Below, one piece after another: positions 25,004 through 32,943 of a stretch of 64,000 nucleotides of DNA. The DNA lies in assembly GCF_024169925.1 (NCBI RefSeq), contig NZ_JALJXF010000001.1, positions 151,501 to 215,500 of the forward strand, in the 5' to 3' direction. Both the position numbers and the translations under genes were made by a program. Origin of the DNA: Methylorubrum extorquens. GTDB lineage: Bacteria > Pseudomonadota > Alphaproteobacteria > Rhizobiales > Beijerinckiaceae. The stretch's first letter is position 1. The number at the start of each line of letters is the position of its first letter. Below the pieces are notes generated by a model. It was not told the origin of the DNA. It worked only from the letters and a program-made list of their open reading frames with translations, and did not search any database.

Positions 25004-25231
25004 TCAGGCGGCTTCCTGCAACCGGACGACGGCCGGGGTAACCCCAAGGCGGTCGGCAAGGTGCCAGCGCAGTTCGCGCGGAGAGTGATACTCGTAGGAA
25101 GCGTCGATGAGGTGGCTGAGGTCGGCCTGCGGGCTGCGTGCCTGCGTATCGACCAAGCTGCCCACCCGGAATGTCGCCGCGTTGGTCACGGGCGAAATGG
25201 CGCCGTCGTGGCGCCGGAACTCGAAATTCAT
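25004..25231 (-). CDS. Small protein of unknown function
   Basis: 75 residues, soluble, no recognised family. The middle, SLVDTQARSPQADLSHLIDASYEYHSPRELRWHLADRLGVTPAVVRLQEAA, looks helical; RELRWHLADRLGVTPAVVR resembles a small helix-turn-helix-like pair but this is weak. AGAAGAAG lies just upstream of the ATG. Downstream are the paired hairpins. I consider it a likely gene because codon use matches its neighbours. Confidence 0.5.
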   Translation of the reverse strand: MNFEFRRHDGAISPVTNAATFRVGSLVDTQARSPQADLSHLIDASYEYHSPRELRWHLADRLGVTPAVVRLQEAA

Positions 25232-25408
25232 TGTTTTTCTTCTTCTCGCACCGGATCCCGCGCCCTCTCGGCGTGGCCGGCGTCGTTTCTGGTTGTTTTG
25301 GTCTGGTGATTTTGGCGTCCGCGGCGCCCGCCGTGAGACATCCCCGGAAATGCGTTCCGAGAGCCTCTGTCCGGTGGGTGCCGCTTCGTTAGTCAGGAAT
25401 GCGCGGTC

Positions 25409-25429
25409 GGGCCGGCTAAGGCCGGTCCC
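25409..25429 (-). terminator. Hairpin downstream of the cold-shock gene
   Basis: GGGCCGGC and GCCGGTCCC flank TAAG (25409-25429), nine bases beyond the csp stop on the minus strand. One mismatch is in the stem. It lacks a clear T tract. Confidence 0.45.
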
Positions 25430-25437
25430 GAGACGAC

Positions 25438-25647
25438 TTAGACAGCCTGCAGGTTGCCGGCCGCGTCCTTGCCGCTGCGCTTGTCGGTCAGGACCTCATA
25501 GGACACCTTCTGGCCCTCGACGAGGTTGCGCAGGCCAGCACGCTCGACAGCGGAGATATGGACGAACACGTCCTTGCCGCCGTCATCCGGCTGAATGAAG
25601 CCGTAGCCCTTGGTCTCGTTGAACCACTTAACAGTCCCAGTATCCAC
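25438..25647 (-). CDS. Cold-shock-domain protein (CspA family)
   Basis: 69 residues, a single cold-shock domain. RNP1 KGYGFI (13-18) and RNP2 VFVHIS (27-32) are intact, with the N-terminal [10 protein letters not shown]. It binds single-stranded RNA/DNA and melts RNA structure. The start is GTG with AAGGAA about six bases before it. A leader of up to about 150 bases lies upstream, as expected if it is cold-regulated, though no cold box can be identified by eye. Several paralogues are usual in this group, so temperature induction is not assured. Confidence 0.95.
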   Translation of the reverse strand: MDTGTVKWFNETKGYGFIQPDDGGKDVFVHISAVERAGLRNLVEGQKVSYEVLTDKRSGKDAAGNLQAV

Positions 25648-25992
25648 GAATAGTTCCTTCGTTCTTCACACGCCAAGCGCAAGCATCTGCTCGAAGCGAG
25701 CACCTGGCAGCGTCCGCCGATTTTGCGGGATGACAAGCGGGTTGCAAATGGACCGAAGCCATTCGCTCCGCCGCGCCCGTCACCACTACATGTAGGCCGA
25801 CGATGCGGCCTTAACAAGGCGGGACGGAACGCCGCCGCCTTGGAGCTGCGCGCGCGGGATGGAAGCGCGGCAGGCCAATCGAGCCTGGAGTACTGCCTCC
25901 GCCACCCTGTGACAAAGCACGGGGCGGGTGCATATATGGTCGCCAATCCAGGCGGTTACGCACCGCTTCAAGGCAGTGCAGTCAGGCGGTTC
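25648..25992. other. Intergenic region of csp and the gene at 25993
   Basis: 345 bases between divergent genes. It is more AT-rich than average near 25650-25700, where the csp promoter and leader should be. Near 25931-25938 CATATATG provides an alternative in-frame ATG (25936) for the plus-strand gene. I see no repeat or RNA gene. Confidence 0.4.
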
Positions 25993-26382
25993 ATGGCGGG
26001 CATCTCGGTTTCCCTCGAAGGCGCGAACATCCAGCTCTCGTTCCAGAAGGACGACCAATCGACGGCGGTGGTCATGGATGCACGCGCCGCGCGCGCGCTC
26101 GTGCGCGCCGTCGGCCAGCTCCTCACCGCGATCGATGACGACGGCGAGGTCGATTTGCCCGACGAGAACGGCGACGAGGAGGTCGCCATGCTCGACGTGA
26201 CCTCCTCGGCCATCGAGGTCGGCACCGATGAGCAGGGTCAGGCGGTGGTGGCCCTCCAGGCCGGTGCGTTGCCGCCGTTCCAGCTCCGCCTGACCGACGA
26301 GGAGGCACGCCACGTCGCCTCCAGCCTCAGCGAGATTCTGGCCGCGCCGCGGGACGTTCGCACCTCTCACGGCGGGCACTGA
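25993..26382 (+). CDS. Acidic protein of unknown function
   Basis: 129 residues from MAGISVSLEGANIQLSFQKDDQSTAVVMDARAARALVRAVGQLLTAIDDDGEVDLPDENGDEEVAML. It is strongly acidic, with a two-part beta-rich pattern: SVSLEGANIQLSF and a C-terminal PPFQLRLTDEEARHVASSLSEIL. Each half pairs strands with a MDARAARALVRAVGQLL or LTDEEARHVASSLSEIL helix, suggesting an internal duplication. Not recognised. ATG 25936 is an alternative start, 19 codons longer. Confidence 0.6.
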   Translation: MAGISVSLEGANIQLSFQKDDQSTAVVMDARAARALVRAVGQLLTAIDDDGEVDLPDENGDEEVAMLDVTSSAIEVGTDEQGQAVVALQAGALPPFQLRLTDEEARHVASSLSEILAAPRDVRTSHGGH

Positions 26383-26388
26383 AGGCAT

Positions 26389-26419
26389 GCTCCGCGGAAG
26401 CGTCACGCTTCAGCGGAGC
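26389..26419. terminator. Hairpin between convergent genes
   Basis: GCTCCGC (26389-26395) pairs with GCGGAGC (26413-26419), with inner pairing GAAGCG/CGCTTC. It sits between the acidic protein gene and the convergent lipoprotein gene and probably terminates both. Confidence 0.6.
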
Positions 26420-26438
26420 GGCGGTTGCCCTGCTTGGG

Positions 26439-26870
26439 TCAGACGCCCGGCCTGCCGCGGCGGCGCGTGCGCTGGGCGCTCGGCAGGGCATCCGGCACAA
26501 GGGTGACGGCGACGGGGTTGGGCGTGTGGTCCATGGCCGCACCGGTATAGGCATCGACGCCCATGCCGATGACGCCGCCGGCCAGGACGTTGCCGGCGAA
26601 CCCTGCGGCCCCCGCGCCGGCCAGCTTGGTGCGCACCGGCACCGTCTGCGGCTGGAAGCCGGGCTTGGTGAAGGTGACGTCGAACTCTTCCGAACGCGGC
26701 ACGTCGAGCGAGCAGGGCGTGGTCGGGCAGTACCGGTTCGTCGTGGTGGCGACGGCGGCGCCGGGCGGCTCGGAGGTGAAAGCGATCAATTCGGTGGTGC
26801 CGCGCGTGACGCTTCCGCATGCGGCAAGGCTCACCGCGACGAGCGCGGCGGCCAGAGATTGCTTCAACAT
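26439..26870 (-). CDS. Lipoprotein with PEGA-like domain
   Basis: 143 residues. The N-terminus LAAALVAVSLAACGSVTRG has a lipobox LAAC. The mature protein begins with TELIAFTSEPPGAAVATTTNRYCPTTPCSLDVPRSEEFDVTFTKPGFQPQTVPV, a PEGA-type surface-layer fold (SxPxGAxV...CxTPCxxxV...V...KPGY). A glycine-rich hydrophobic stretch (AGAGAAGFAGNVLAGGVIGMGVDAYTGAA) follows and the tail is basic. Probably attached to the periplasmic side of the outer membrane. The promoter region has a 9-bp perfect stem-loop. Confidence 0.8.
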   Translation of the reverse strand: MLKQSLAAALVAVSLAACGSVTRGTTELIAFTSEPPGAAVATTTNRYCPTTPCSLDVPRSEEFDVTFTKPGFQPQTVPVRTKLAGAGAAGFAGNVLAGGVIGMGVDAYTGAAMDHTPNPVAVTLVPDALPSAQRTRRRGRPGV

Positions 26871-26913
26871 GATGTGGTGTCCCCCAGCCGCCTCTGCGTG
26901 CGGCGGGACGGTT

Positions 26914-26935
26914 GTTGAGACGGTTTCGTCTCAAC
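26914..26935. promoter_or_regulatory. Perfect stem-loop upstream of the lipoprotein gene
   Basis: GTTGAGACG (26914-26922) and CGTCTCAAC (26927-26935) enclose GTTT. The stem ends 43 bases before the lipoprotein start. Just beyond it on the minus strand is TATACA, a possible -10, which would put the stem-loop at the 5' end of the transcript. It could be an operator or a stabilising 5' hairpin. Confidence 0.4.
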
Positions 26936-27053
26936 ACAAGCGTGTATACGTCGAGAGAGCGGGGACAGCTCTCAGGGTCAACGAATTGTGGTAAAAATGT
27001 AGCGTCGGTCGGCCGCCCCCCGCTCGGAGGCAGGGCGCGGCGGAGGTGTCGGA

Positions 27054-27275
27054 TCAGAGGCGGATGCCGGGATCGGTCGGACCGCCGGGCAGATAGTCCG
27101 GCTCGGAGCCGGGTCCGCGCGGTTCGTCGATTTGGGGGTCATCGACCGGGTAGGGCGTACGCGGACCGGTCGGGCCGATATCGGGCAGATCGTCGGGCTG
27201 CGGCGGCGGGGGAAGATCGCCGGGGATCTGTCCACCGGGGATGGGCTCGGGGGTCGGGGCGCCGGGATTGGCCAT
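27054..27275 (-). CDS. Small proline-rich protein
   Basis: 73 residues, almost all Pro, Asp, Gly and Glu: PNPG-type repeats such as PIPGGQIPGDLPPPPQPDDLPDIG and a PGGPTDPGIRL end. A perfect AGGAGG stands six bases before the ATG, strongly supporting translation. There is no signal peptide or membrane segment. Similar short acidic Pro-rich proteins are common in rhizobia and have no known function. It is divergent from the DJ-1/PfpI gene. Confidence 0.65.
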   Translation of the reverse strand: MANPGAPTPEPIPGGQIPGDLPPPPQPDDLPDIGPTGPRTPYPVDDPQIDEPRGPGSEPDYLPGGPTDPGIRL

Positions 27276-27447
27276 GAACCGCCTCCTGTCTGGCTTCGGG
27301 GATGGCGGTCCAACACATGCCCTTCGAGTCCGGTTCCGGTTCTCGTCGTCTCGCGATCCGCCGGGATGCGGCGCGGTGACGGATCTCGGAACCTCGCCGG
27401 GAGCGGTCGGTTGGCCCGGCAATCCCCGACATCGACGGAGCGAATGC

Positions 27448-28026
27448 ATGCCCGATATCCGCGAGGCCAAGATCCTCATCGTCGCCACCGACGGCTTCGA
27501 GGAAAGCGAGCTGACGGTGCCGCAGGCCAAGCTGAAGGAAGCCGGCGCTACGGTGACTGTAGCGAGCCCGCAATCCCGCCAGTCCCGGCAGACCATCCGC
27601 GGCTGGGACAAGACCGATTGGGGCCAGGACGTGCCTGTCGATCTCGACCTCGAAAGCGTGAGCCCCGCCGATTACGATGCGCTGGTTCTGCCGGGTGGGC
27701 AGATCAATCCGGACAAGCTGCGCCTCGAGCCGAAGGCACTCGAGGTGGTCCGGCACTTCGTCACCTCCGGCAAGGTCGTGGCCGCGATCTGTCACGGCCC
27801 CTGGCTGCTGATCGAAGCCGGCGCGGTGAAGGGGCGCACCCTGACCTCGTTCGCCTCGATCAAGACCGACGTGATCAATGCGGGCGGCGACTGGCAGGAC
27901 AAGGAGGTGGTGACCGACGGCGGTATCATCACCAGCCGCAACCCCGGCGACCTCGATGCCTTCTGCGCCAAGATCGTCGAGGAGGTGAAGGAAGGCCGCC
28001 ACGAGCCGCGTCAGCTCGCCGCCTGA
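27448..28026 (+). CDS. DJ-1/PfpI family protein (type 1 glutamine amidotransferase-like)
   Basis: 192 residues from ATG 27448 with GGAG eight bases upstream. The family core is complete: ILIVATDGFEESEL with the conserved Glu (about E18), DALVLPGGQINPDKLR, and the nucleophile elbow VAAICHGPWLL with Cys115-His116. Related PfpI/YhbO/HchA proteins act as glyoxalase III/deglycase or protease; which applies here is not decidable. It is followed by a very strong terminator. Confidence 0.92.
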   Translation: MPDIREAKILIVATDGFEESELTVPQAKLKEAGATVTVASPQSRQSRQTIRGWDKTDWGQDVPVDLDLESVSPADYDALVLPGGQINPDKLRLEPKALEVVRHFVTSGKVVAAICHGPWLLIEAGAVKGRTLTSFASIKTDVINAGGDWQDKEVVTDGGIITSRNPGDLDAFCAKIVEEVKEGRHEPRQLAA

Positions 28027-28049
28027 ACCTCGTCTTCCCGGCACGACAA

Positions 28050-28075
28050 AGCCGCCGATCCTCGGATCGGCGGCT
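28050..28075. terminator. Strong bidirectional terminator
   Basis: AGCCGCCGATCC (28050-28061) pairs perfectly with GGATCGGCGGCT (28064-28075) around two bases. It follows the DJ-1/PfpI stop by 23 bases and precedes the end of the convergent gene at 28102. Confidence 0.8.
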
Positions 28076-28101
28076 GATCTATGCCTGATGACGGGCCGCC
28101 G

Positions 28102-28401
28102 TCAGCGCTTGGCGACGGCCTTCTGGAGCTTCGGCCGCTCCAAGGCGGCACCGGCCATCAGCTTGGCGAGGTGATCCTTGTCGACGTTGCCGAGGCTCGC
28201 CGGCATCACGGCCGCCTCCGGTGCCGGGCGCTCGGCCTTCCGCCCGGAGATGGAGCCGGTGGTGACGGGATCGGCGAGCGCCGCCACCGGCAGAGCCGGT
28301 GATGCAGGCTCGCGCTGGACGCGCATCGCCCAATGGGCGGCGGTGGAAAGGGCGGCGATGGCCAGGATCGCCTTGATGCCGCCGGTCAGGAAACGCCGCA
28401 T
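28102..28401 (-). CDS. Small membrane-anchored protein of unknown function
   Basis: 99 residues. RRFLTGGIKAILAIAALSTAAHWAM forms an N-terminal membrane anchor or uncleaved signal; the rest is polar, with SISGRKAERPAPEAAVMP and a helical, basic C-terminus (DKDHLAKLMAGAALERPKLQKAVAKR). A GTG two codons upstream is an alternative start. A GGAAC box followed 15 bases later by CGTT lies just upstream, resembling general-stress (EcfG-type) promoters, but it is so close to the start that the transcript would be nearly leaderless. Confidence 0.6.
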   Translation of the reverse strand: MRRFLTGGIKAILAIAALSTAAHWAMRVQREPASPALPVAALADPVTTGSISGRKAERPAPEAAVMPASLGNVDKDHLAKLMAGAALERPKLQKAVAKR

Positions 28402-28542
28402 GGTCACGCCCGAAAACGCTGGGAACGCAGCCGGTTCCCCGGCCTGTCCCCAGCATCGCGCAAGATCGTGAACGAACCCTCCGAGCCCGTTCCAACGAAG
28501 CGTGCCGGATCGGGAATGCGCGCTTCACGGATCGCGCCTGCG

Positions 28543-29568
28543 TCAGGTTCGGTGCGCGACCTCCCCGCGTGCCTTCTCGGCCTCAGGCTCCGCCGCGCCG
28601 CGGGTGCGCCACAGGCTGTAGACGACGCCGAGGGTGAGTAAGACCAGGGTGACGACGAGCGAGACCCACGGCGGCAGATGGACGAGTTCCAGCGTGTCGG
28701 CGACCACGATCTTGGTGCCGATGAACAGCAGGATGAGGGCGAGCGCCGTCTTCAGGTAGGCGAACCGGTCCACCATCGCGGCGAGCGCGAAGTAGAGCGC
28801 GCGCAGTCCCAGGATCGCGAAGATGTTCGAGGTGTAGACGATGAACGGGTCGGTGGTGATGGCGAAGATCGCCGGCACGCTGTCGACGGCGAAGATCACG
28901 TCCGCGATGTTGACGAGCACCAGCGCCACGGCGAGCGGTGTCAGCCAGCGCACGGTCTTGCCCGTTTTCGGATCGGGCTTGCGCACGATGAAGTGCTGGC
29001 CCTCCGGCTTGTCGGTGACCCGCACCCACTTCTTGAGCAGGCGCATGGAGGCGCTGTTCTGGATGTCCTGCTCGCCCTCCTCCTTCGAGACGAGCATCTT
29101 GATGCCGACATAGATCAGGAAGGCAGCGAAGACCGAGAGCACCCAGTGCGCTTGGCTCACCAGGGCCGAGCCGAGCCCGATCATCAGGCCGCGCAGCAGC
29201 ACCGCCGCGAGGATGCCCCAGACCAGAACCCGGTGCTGCGCCGCCCGCGGCACGCCGAGCGAGGTAAGAATCACTGCGATCACGAAGACGTTGTCCATCG
29301 ACAGCGACTTCTCGATCACGAGGCCGGTCACGTATTCCTGGGCCGGGTCGAACCCGAGCATCCACCAGATCCAGCCGCCGAAGGCGAGGCCGAGGGTGAA
29401 GTAGAAGGCAGTGAGGAGCAGGCTCTCCTTCACGCCGATCTCGTGGTCCTTGTCGCGGTGGAGCAGGCCGAGATCGAAGGCGAGCAGGCTGGCCACCAGG
29501 GCGTGGAAGCCGAGCCACATCCAGACGGGCTTGCCGAGCCACTCGTGGGTGAAAAATTCCATCATCAT
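28543..29568 (-). CDS. TerC/Alx family membrane protein
   Basis: 341 residues with about nine hydrophobic helices. TerC-type motifs: LVIEKSLSMDNVFVIAVIL, LRGLMIGLGSALV, and in the second half LVLVNIADVIFAVDSVPAIFAITTDPFIVYTSNIFAILGLRALYFAL. The acidic residues within the helices are thought to bind manganese or another metal in the Alx/MntE-like group. Three successive ATG codons (29568, 29565, 29562) make the exact start uncertain. It is a single gene, with a long leader to the divergent flavoprotein gene. Confidence 0.9.
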   Translation of the reverse strand: MMMEFFTHEWLGKPVWMWLGFHALVASLLAFDLGLLHRDKDHEIGVKESLLLTAFYFTLGLAFGGWIWWMLGFDPAQEYVTGLVIEKSLSMDNVFVIAVILTSLGVPRAAQHRVLVWGILAAVLLRGLMIGLGSALVSQAHWVLSVFAAFLIYVGIKMLVSKEEGEQDIQNSASMRLLKKWVRVTDKPEGQHFIVRKPDPKTGKTVRWLTPLAVALVLVNIADVIFAVDSVPAIFAITTDPFIVYTSNIFAILGLRALYFALAAMVDRFAYLKTALALILLFIGTKIVVADTLELVHLPPWVSLVVTLVLLTLGVVYSLWRTRGAAEPEAEKARGEVAHRT

Positions 29569-29883
29569 CGCGCGGGACCGGATGCTTCACTTTTGGGAGA
29601 GCATCGGCTCCGACATCGCGGAAGCGTCTTCCGTCTCCCTCCCGAACGAGCCGCCGATCCGGCGGACGAATGATCTCACCGGAGTTCCGGGAGCATCGCG
29701 AGGGGGACGGTGCGCGTTCCGCCAGAGGGGCCCGCAGCCGATGTCGGGCAGTTAGACGCGCGATCGCGTCGAATCAAGGGCAGCGCGATTTTCATCCCTG
29801 ATCCTCACCCATTAAGCGCATGCCCCGCTTTTCAGCCCGGCCTCGCTTGACAGGGGCGGTGTCTCCGGGGCCTGCCGCGGACC
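29569..29883. other. Divergent intergenic region upstream of terC
   Basis: 315 bases. Alx/TerC genes are often controlled by a yybP-ykoY manganese riboswitch. On the minus strand I find only loosely similar purine-rich segments (GGGAGGGAGACGG near 29640) and no complete pattern, so no riboswitch is called. One stem, GTCTTCCG with CGGAAGAC-like pairing near 29620, is present. Nothing else is recognisable. Confidence 0.3.
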
Positions 29884-31110
29884 ATGGACGCGGATCGAGA
29901 GCATGGAATCGCCATCGTCGGCGGCGGGCCGGCGGGGCTCATGGCGGCGGAGGTGCTGGCCGGGGCAGGGCAACTCGTCACCGTCTACGAGCGCATGCCG
30001 TCCGTCGGCCGCAAGCTGCTCATCGCCGGGCGCGGCGGGCTCAACCTGACCCATTCCGAACCGCTGCCGGACTTCCTGACGCGTTACGCCCCCGTCGATC
30101 CGCGCTTGCCGGCGGCGGTTGAGGCCTATCCGCCGGATGCGCTGCGGGCATGGTGCGAGGCGCTGGGGCAAACCACCTTCGTCGGGTCGAGCGGCCGGGT
30201 GTTTCCGGAAAGCTTCAAGGCCTCGCCGCTGCTGCGCGCTTGGCTCACTCGCCTCGATGCCCTGGGCGTCACGATCCGCACCCGGCACCGCTTCGTCGGC
30301 CTGGAACAGGGGGCGCTGACCTTCGAGACCCCGGAGGGCCGGCTCCGCGTCCGGTCGCGGGCGACGCTGCTCGCGCTCGGCGGGGCGAGCTGGCCGCGGC
30401 TCGGATCGGACGGGGCCTGGGTACCGCTGCTGGAAGGGCACGGCGTCGCGGTCGCACCCCTCAGGCCCGCCAATGTCGGCTTCCGCGTCGCGTGGTCGGC
30501 GCATTTCTCGGGGCGCTTCGCGGGTGAGCCGCTCAAGCGCCTCGCCGCGCGCATCGGCGACGCGAGCGCCCGCGGCGAGGCGGTCGCGACATCCGACGGC
30601 ATCGAGGGCGGAGTGATCTACGCGCTCTCACGGCCGATCCGCGAGGCGGTGGAGCGCGACGGCGTCGCCGAACTCACCCTCGATCTGCGCCCGGATCTCG
30701 ATGCGGGCGCGCTTCAGGCGCGTCTGGCCCGAAGCCGCCCCGGCGAGAGTCTCTCAACCCGCCTGCGCAAGGCCGCCGCGCTGAGCCCCGCCGCCATCGG
30801 CCTGCTGCGCGAGGCGCATGCCAACGCCCTGCCGACGGAGGCCGAGGCGCTGGCGGCGGCGATCAAGGCCGCTCCCCTGCGGCTCCTCGGGCCGGCTCCG
30901 ATCGCGCGGGCGATCTCGACGGCGGGCGGCGTCGCCTTCTCGGAGCTCGACGCAGGCTTCATGCTGCGGGCGCGGCCCGGCACCTTCCTGGCCGGCGAGA
31001 TGCTCGATTGGGAGGCGCCGACTGGCGGCTATCTGCTCCAGGCGGCCTTCGCCAGCGGCCGGGCCGCGGCGAAGGGGATGCTTGGCTGGCTTGAAGCGCG
31101 AGAGGCCTAG
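29884..31110 (+). CDS. TIGR03862-type flavoprotein (NAD(P)/FAD-dependent oxidoreductase)
   Basis: 408 residues of the HI0933/BaiN-like family. FAD-binding motif IAIVGGGPAGLMAAEVLAGAG (residues 9-29) is followed by MPSVGRKLLIAGRGGLNLTHSEPL, a signature of the group, then SSGRVFPESFKASPLLRAWL. The C-terminal FAD contact is GGVAFSELDAGFML ... PGTFLAGEMLDWEAPTGGYLLQAAFASGRAAA. The substrate is unknown. Soluble and monocistronic, it ends one base before the convergent collagen-like gene. Confidence 0.9.
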   Translation: MDADREHGIAIVGGGPAGLMAAEVLAGAGQLVTVYERMPSVGRKLLIAGRGGLNLTHSEPLPDFLTRYAPVDPRLPAAVEAYPPDALRAWCEALGQTTFVGSSGRVFPESFKASPLLRAWLTRLDALGVTIRTRHRFVGLEQGALTFETPEGRLRVRSRATLLALGGASWPRLGSDGAWVPLLEGHGVAVAPLRPANVGFRVAWSAHFSGRFAGEPLKRLAARIGDASARGEAVATSDGIEGGVIYALSRPIREAVERDGVAELTLDLRPDLDAGALQARLARSRPGESLSTRLRKAAALSPAAIGLLREAHANALPTEAEALAAAIKAAPLRLLGPAPIARAISTAGGVAFSELDAGFMLRARPGTFLAGEMLDWEAPTGGYLLQAAFASGRAAAKGMLGWLEAREA

Positions 31111-31111
31111 C

Positions 31112-32005
31112 TTACGGCCGGGCGCAGATCCCGACCATGCCGCTGCTGCCGGCCGAACAGGACGCCTTCGTGTCCCCGTCCAGGGTCGCCGCGCCGCCGG
31201 TCTGGCAGGTGGCCGAGGCCAGCACCTCGCCCGTGTCGCAGGAGAGCGTGCAGCTCGTATCGGTACAAGCGCGCGCCCGCACGACACGGAACGGCGCCGC
31301 CACCGTCGCGGCGGTCTCGCCTTTCGGTCCCGGCTCGCCCTTGGGGCCGCGCTCGCCCTTCGGGCCCGCTTCACCCTTCTGCCCCGGCTCACCTTTCAGG
31401 CCCTGATCCCCTTTCGGCCCCGGCGCGCCCGGCGGCCCGGCCAGACCTGCTTCGCCCTTGAGGCCCTGCTCGCCCTTGAGGCCCTGCTCGCCCTTGAGGC
31501 CCTGTTCGCCTTTGGCCCCCGGTTCGCCCTTGGGGCCCGCGGCACCCGGTGGTCCCTGGAGGCCGGCGGTGCCCTGTTCGCCGGCCTTGCCGGCCGGCCC
31601 CTCCGGCGCGCAATTGGCGACGACCGCTTCGCGCTCGTTCTCGCCGGCTTTGATCATCGCGACGCAGGTCGCGGGCCGGTAGGGCAACCGAAACTCGAAG
31701 CGCCCGCGCCGGTCCGACAGGACGGAGATGTCGTCGTCGAGGATCACGGTGACGCCGCTCTTGCCCACGCTGCCACTCATGCGCAGGTCGCCGCCCTCGA
31801 TGCGCGCGTCCCAGATCTGGATCGGCTGGACCGGCGGGTTCGGTACCTTGGCGCGGGTGCGGGCCGCCCGCGGCTGCGCCTCGCCCTGCGCCGCTGCAGG
31901 TCCGGCGAGGACGAGGCCCAGCGCGATCAGCATCGGCGAGAGGGTCGGCCAAACGGCTCGCGAAGTCGCCGGCTTTCGTGCCCCCAGGTCGCGCGTCGTC
32001 GGCAT
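31112..32005 (-). CDS. Collagen-like exported protein
   Basis: 297 residues. A signal peptide (about residues 24-40, [15 protein letters not shown]) precedes a globular beta-rich domain ([46 protein letters not shown], with C113 and C130). Then come 32 uninterrupted Gly-X-Y triplets from [10 protein letters not shown] to GPKGET, rich in GEQ, GLK and GPK. The C-terminal 65 residues hold six cysteines ([31 protein letters not shown]). The DNA has three copies of an 18-bp unit in the triplet region. Surface display and a trimeric helix are inferred. Confidence 0.85.
   Translation of the reverse strand: MPTTRDLGARKPATSRAVWPTLSPMLIALGLVLAGPAAAQGEAQPRAARTRAKVPNPPVQPIQIWDARIEGGDLRMSGSVGKSGVTVILDDDISVLSDRRGRFEFRLPYRPATCVAMIKAGENEREAVVANCAPEGPAGKAGEQGTAGLQGPPGAAGPKGEPGAKGEQGLKGEQGLKGEQGLKGEAGLAGPPGAPGPKGDQGLKGEPGQKGEAGPKGERGPKGEPGPKGETAATVAAPFRVVRARACTDTSCTLSCDTGEVLASATCQTGGAATLDGDTKASCSAGSSGMVGICARP
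31453..31506 (-). repeat. Three 18-bp tandem repeats inside the collagen-like gene
   Basis: CGCCCTTGAGGCCCTGCT occurs three times head to tail (31453-31470, 31471-31488, 31489-31506, the last with one change). It encodes GEQGLK on the minus strand. The near-identity at DNA level indicates recent duplication, so triplet number may vary between strains. Confidence 0.85.
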
Positions 32006-32345
32006 GCTCGCTCCTCCGATCTTGTCCCGCGCATCTTCCGGCGCGGTGGGGGCAAGGTTTCGGTTGCCGGCCGGCCAGGGTCAACCCCGCGGTGTCGTCC
32101 ACACCCGTCCACACGTCTCATCCACAGGCCAAGCGACTGCGTCTGAAGGCTGTTTTCAGATTGTGTCCACAGAGGCGGGCCACCCGGAAGTAAAGCTGAT
32201 GCGCGCCGTGCGGAGACTCCCCGGGAAAACCGGAAGCCATCGGCGGGTCGATCCCTTAAGAAGGTCGGCAGAGTGCCCGGTTCGCCGTAAGCCCGCACGG
32301 GCGCGGCCGGCCGGGGCTTGCGACCTTCGAGACCGAACCACCGCC
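32006..32345. other. Divergent intergenic region with TCCACA cluster
   Basis: 340 bases. Between 32097 and 32172 TCCACA occurs four times in the same orientation (32098, 32108, 32121, 32166). The third copy reads TCATCCACA (32118-32126), one mismatch from the DnaA box TTATCCACA. No gene is credible here. It may bind DnaA, or the repeats may be incidental; promoters for both flanking genes should also lie here. Confidence 0.4.
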
Positions 32346-32786
32346 ATGCTTCGCCCACTTCTCGCTGTTCTGTTCCTTCTGTCCACCGCCGCGCAGGCGG
32401 ACGAGTGCGACGCGCTCGCTGCCCGGATCGCTCAGGCGACGGGGGCGAAGAAGGCCGGTCGCCGGGTCGGTCCCAGCATCGACGTCCGGGCCGCAAGCGG
32501 GGTCCGGCTCGATCTCACCTGCCGCGCCCAGCCCATCGTGCAGGCTTCCTCGGGCGATCCCTCGCCCTCCGCCGAATACTTCCGCGAGCTGACGATCGCG
32601 GCCGAACTCGTAGTCGGCGAACCGGCCTCGACCGTGCAGCCGATCCTGACGCGGGCCTACCAGACGGCTTTGCGCGAGGGGCGCAAGTCCTTCATTCAGC
32701 AGAACGGCTGGTCGGCGAGCTGCTACACCGATAGCGCCGGAGCGCTGCGCACCCTCTGCTCGGTCGGGCGCATCCCGACGGAATAG
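32346..32786 (+). CDS. Exported protein of unknown function
   Basis: 146 residues. A signal peptide (LRPLLAVLFLLSTAAQADE) is followed by a small domain with four cysteines (DECDALAARI, LDLTCRAQP, GWSASCYTDSAG, RTLCSVGRI) and central helices EYFRELTIAAELVVGEPASTVQPILTRAYQTALREGRKSFIQQNG. Not recognised. It stands alone, upstream of matB by 157 bases. Confidence 0.65.
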   Translation: MLRPLLAVLFLLSTAAQADECDALAARIAQATGAKKAGRRVGPSIDVRAASGVRLDLTCRAQPIVQASSGDPSPSAEYFRELTIAAELVVGEPASTVQPILTRAYQTALREGRKSFIQQNGWSASCYTDSAGALRTLCSVGRIPTE

Positions 32787-32943
32787 AGCTCGCAGCCGAC
32801 GCGACGTCGAGACCGCCCGGCCGTCTTCCCGATCGTTCCCGCTTGAACGAAGCGCGCACCCGCGCCAATGCGGAGAACAAGGATCCGCCGCAAGGATCCC
32901 TCGCAAAAAATCGATCACAGGGCATTTGGTGAGGAAGCGTGCG

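Noticed and set aside
29569..29883. yybP-ykoY manganese riboswitch before terC
   Set aside because: Only loose purine-rich similarity; the conserved aptamer core could not be traced by eye.
31453..31506. CRISPR-like direct repeats
   Set aside because: The three 18-bp repeats have no spacers and are in frame in a collagen-like gene (GEQGLK codons).
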